Shown in pieces: positions 60,740 to 64,000 of a DNA stretch of 64,000 bases. The stretch covers positions 28,111,690 through 28,175,689 of the forward strand of contig CM063289.1 of assembly GCA_032173965.1 (NCBI GenBank), read 5' to 3'. The notes below the pieces were generated by a model that ran no database searches, was not told the origin of the DNA, and saw only the letters and a list, made by a program, of their open reading frames with translations. Every line of letters starts with the position of its first letter. The first letter of the stretch is position 1. The DNA comes from Sitta carolinensis. Taxonomy: Eukaryota; Chordata; Aves; Passeriformes; Sittidae. A program made the translations under genes and the position numbers.

Positions 60740-61260
60740 CCAGAGCACAATAGCGTCATTATGCACTACCTTGGCCTCCAGGTCATGAACTACAATTATC
60801 TCTTTTCATGGCAACAATCTTTATAACCCTAGAAACTACTCCCAGGGACAACATTATAAAGAAGGATTGGCATATGCATAAATAAAGATGAATAGATATT
60901 GGCACTCCTCGGGGTTTTTGCCATTGATTATGGAATGTTGATTAATGCCATAATCACTACCTCCCCTCGAAAGCGATAGCGGCATTTTGTGCTGGCTTCA
61001 CTTTTCTGTCTTCACATCTGCTGCTTTCTCTCCAGTCCCTGGCTCTTGTCACCCATCTGATTCATCCTCGTAGCACGATGACAAAAGTCACAATGTTTGG
61101 TTGCCAGCGAGAAAATTTCAGAGGAACAATTTTGAATCTGATTGTTCTCGACTAACATGCTGCTCCAACGGATTATAGCACTTTTATATGCAGTTGCTTT
61201 TTGCTAGGTCCATCTGTCTGCGCTCCAAGCTGTGCTCCTAAGATTTGACATTTCAGGCAG
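60740..61260. promoter_or_regulatory. Strong candidate developmental enhancer (CNE-like)
   Basis: No open frame of 60 codons exists between about 60,636 and 61,434. The block combines an RFX half-site plus SOX core (CATGGCAAC at 60,807-60,815 overlapping AACAAT at 60,813-60,818), a POU-like ATGCATAAAT run near 60,874, and an exact inverted repeat TGATTATGG/CCATAATCA (60,925-60,933 and 60,948-60,956) whose 14-base loop itself contains the homeodomain word GATTAAT. It keeps clustered CpGs just right of it ('cctcgaaagcgatagcggca', 60,965 on) and further CpGs near 61,069-61,150. Such texture is known for vertebrate conserved noncoding enhancers around developmental regulators. The target gene cannot be read from the window. 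Confidence 0.45.
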
Positions 61261-62891
61261 TTCTGATTCTGTTTTCTCTCATTCCGTTTCAGTTTTTAAG
61301 AAAAGAAATCCAGTCATGAAGGTTATTTGGGGAGTAGTAAGCAAAAAGCATGGTGATTATTATTAGCACTCTTCAAGCTATTAGCCACAATGCTTTGTAT
61401 TTACTTGACATTATGTAAAAAAATTATCTACAACTCATCTACAAGGCAGATGAGTAAATAGCACCTGCACTGCATGTAACTCAAATCCAGAAATCAGACA
61501 TTCTGTAATCCACGGAAGGAGTTTATCCACCCTAAGAGTTACTCCCAAAGCAGTAATTACTACAATATTCCCCATCCTCATTAGATCAATTATTTGAAAG
61601 TTTATCTCTGCTTCATATAGGATGCTCACCTGCATTAACAGGTAATGAATGTCTTGTAAGATGCAGTTGCATTTTAAAAGACTGGCCTCACAGGCTTCAC
61701 AGAACATGATCAGAATCACGAGCAATAGAGATTGCTCTGCAGGAAGAGGCTATGCTAGAAATCTATGTCAGAGTAAAATAATTAATTTACATGCATTGTC
61801 ATTTTATGCAACATATGTTCATTTTTTAAATACTTGCCTTGCCAGAAGCTAAGGAACCAGCCATAAAGATAAACTGAAGCAGACAATGTCTGGTAAAGTT
61901 TAGAGAAAAAATTGCTCCAAGTCGTATTGCACTGGTCTAGTTGTCCTCCTGTAGACTTTAAAATAGATGGTCACATCATGTTGATTAGGTTAGTACAAAC
62001 ATGCTAGATGAAAATTACTTGGTTTTGGTATCAAGGAATTCTTCTGGTTGCATAAGAAGGAAATGCTGGAGGGGAGTTTGTTAGCCAACACCAGCAGAGG
62101 TTTTGTCTATAGGAATGTTTAGAGAGGCTTATGCATGTCTATATATTTTGTGCATCTGTTTTATGTGGGACAGGTAGAAAAAAAAGAACTTTGTCCCTTT
62201 GGTCCCTCTGCTATGGGTCAGGTATCAAAAAAAAGATCACATCCTTAAACACCTCAGGTTCACTCTCGCAATAGAGAAGCTAGGAGCAAGAAGGGAGTAA
62301 AATACATAGGTAAGTTGCATAAAATATATCAAGGCCAGAAAAAATTAAACTGAAAATTTGTTCAGTTGTACAGGACAGAGTAGTGAAAGCTGGGCACAGA
62401 AACCATGGGTTTCCAAATAATAACATTTAAAGATTAGATTTTAATTTTCTACATCAGAAGATTGAACTTTTCCACTGTTTTCTAAAAAAAAAAAAAATCA
62501 TGCTATTTAATTGCATCTTAATGAGAGAACTAACGAAATCTTTCAGAGACAGGGAATTTCCTGAAAGTAGAAGTTGCACAGATATTGTTTCCTTGTAGTC
62601 AGGAACTGGCAGAAGAAAGAAAAGACGTTGCAAGCCAGCAGTTCTCTGAAGATACCTGGGTGAGCAGTTGCTACTCTGCTGGTCCTAGCACAATAATGTA
62701 GCATGTGGATAATGAACCCAACTTTAAAATTTTCTTTTTCCAAAAAGCTTGTAGACCTGTGTCAAAGTACTGGCTGTATGAAGTGGTCCGTTGCTGTCAG
62801 CCCCCAGAATGTTCAAGCCAGTTTCTTTTTAAGATGGGAATTCTACCTCTATAAAATTTGCTCAAAGATTTGGCTGCATGCAGATTGAGGG

Positions 62892-62926
62892 GAAAAAAAC
62901 CCAAAAACCAAAAAACCAAAGCAAAA
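62892..62926. repeat. A-rich low-complexity tract
   Basis: Blocks of five to seven A separated by CC or CCC give a degenerate A/C tract. No element body is recognised to the left, so it is called low complexity only. Confidence 0.7.
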
Positions 62927-63758
62927 ATCCTCAAGGTGTGTTTAATTACGTGTTAGCACAGGGAATTAGTCACACTGAGCAGGACTCCCATAGGGTGGAT
63001 GTAGAGCATCCCTTTAACATTTGCTCCTGCAATCCAGAGGGTTCAGTGAACAAAAAATGTGTTCTCTCCATGGTAAATGAGAGCAGCAGAATGGAATGAT
63101 AAGTAATATCCTACTTTCTGCACAAAGTACAGAAACAGGGTAACTGCTTTGAGTATTCCTCAAAAACTGCAAAATAATGAACAGTTTATTTGGATATATG
63201 AAATGGGGTGAAATGAAGAAAAGGATCTGCAGAGCAGGAAAAACAAGTTTGTCCAGTACAGTATGATATGCTTCCAACATTTGACAAATGAGCCAGGAGC
63301 TGCACTGTCCTCATGCCTTTCCATTTTTATAACTACAAATCCACAGTGAATACAGTTTTATGTAGAAGGAACTGCCTCTGACAGATAAAAAATTACTTCA
63401 ACACCAACATAGTTTATTACTTGCTCCTCTGCTGATTTACACACAAGCCAAACTCCAGTTTCCAGCAATGTCTGCTGTCCCTTTAAAGAATTCAGGTGTA
63501 ATGCCTAAAGTTCATGGTCTCTTTATCTGTTGCATGATCTTCACTGGAAAAATAACATCTGAACTGAGCCGACTTGAATGCATTTATGCCTGTGGAAAAT
63601 CAGGAATTCCTCCCCTATTCCTGGATAAAAGCAGAAAATAATTATATCCCTGCTTTTCAGGCTGTCTCTTATGGACAAATACCATCTAAAAAGAGCCCAG
63701 TGTATTCCCATTCAGCATGGTGACAGACTACGTAGGTAGGCTGGAACTAAACTCAGCC

Positions 63759-63774
63759 CTGTCTGTCTGTCTGT
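63759..63774. repeat. Short CTGT microsatellite
   Basis: Four uninterrupted copies of CTGT, followed by GTG. It is short and may be variable. Confidence 0.85.
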
Positions 63775-64000
63775 GTGGTAGTAGAGGTGACAGGAGAACA
63801 CCATTTGCAGTGAGGCAGCCAAAGAGCAACGACAGCAGGGATGATGGTAGTTGCAAAGTGCCAGCAGACTCAGCTTTGGAACAGATTTGCCAAGACTACT
63901 GCACCATGTGATGACACAGATTCTATGCTGAATGCACAGTGACATGGAAAATGTCTCCTAGTGGTGTCCAGGCATCACCAGTTAACTCCTCTAATAGCTG

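Larger units (their letters stand above)
61261..64000. other. Unique noncoding DNA to the window end
   Basis: No gene is supported; frames are below 100 codons. A-rich runs occur at 62,487-62,499 and a degenerate A/C-rich run at 62,892-62,926. A short CTGT repeat lies at 63,759-63,774. Nothing else is recognised. Confidence 0.55.

Noticed and set aside
1..64000. CRISPR arrays, operons, phage or insertion sequences
   Set aside because: No regularly spaced repeats, bacterial-type gene packing or ribosome binding sites; CR1 and MIR-type relics show vertebrate nuclear DNA.

Overview
This window is vertebrate nuclear DNA and almost certainly avian. It contains several 3'-end fragments of CR1 LINEs with the typical bird 3' end (the ATTCTATG-type terminal repeat and the 'gggttggaagagacct' block). 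It also holds a few strongly decayed amniote-wide repeats (MIR/L2-like and CR1-like relics), few interspersed repeats overall, and no mammalian L1 or Alu-type elements. Base composition is AT-rich, with only small GC-rich patches. I could not find a protein-coding gene, rRNA, tRNA or known small RNA that the sequence supports. The longest open frames are 190 and 168 codons, carry no domain I recognise, and are best read as chance. The window is therefore either intergenic (gene-desert-like) or inside a very long intron; the sequence alone does not decide between them.

Layout. 1-7.8 kb: unique AT-rich DNA with one palindromic ancient repeat (2.2 kb) and a GC/CT hairpin (4.5 kb). 7.85-8.23 kb: an AT-rich block bounded by two perfect POU octamers in opposite orientations. 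8.6-15.3 kb: a CR1 fragment, a 55-bp T run, and relics of CR1-like and MIR-like elements. 16.4-19.9 kb: a direct repeat flanking an ATTTT tract, a compact promoter-like motif cluster (18.13-18.19 kb), and an exact 64-bp tandem duplication. 26.5-28 kb: an AT-rich, frame-free stretch with two GATA-type palindromes. 29-38.5 kb: a MIR-like relic, two CR1 copies in opposite orientation, an amniote MIR-type element and a short CR1 end. 42.7-43.35 kb: a CR1 fragment followed by a very short CpG-rich patch with a strong Kozak-like ATG on the minus strand. 48.1-48.9 kb: TCF/SOX-like sites and inverted repeats. 54.6 kb: an ancient repeat relic. 55.4-55.6 kb and 59.6-61.3 kb: dense palindromes and homeodomain, POU, RFX and SOX-type motifs that look like conserved developmental enhancers.

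Nothing here forms an operon, pathway or defence system. The likely functional content is regulatory. The best candidates are 60,740-61,260, 55,390-55,560, the 18.1 kb motif cluster and the 43.2 kb CpG patch. All regulatory calls are inference from motif texture and need cross-species alignment, which could not be done here.
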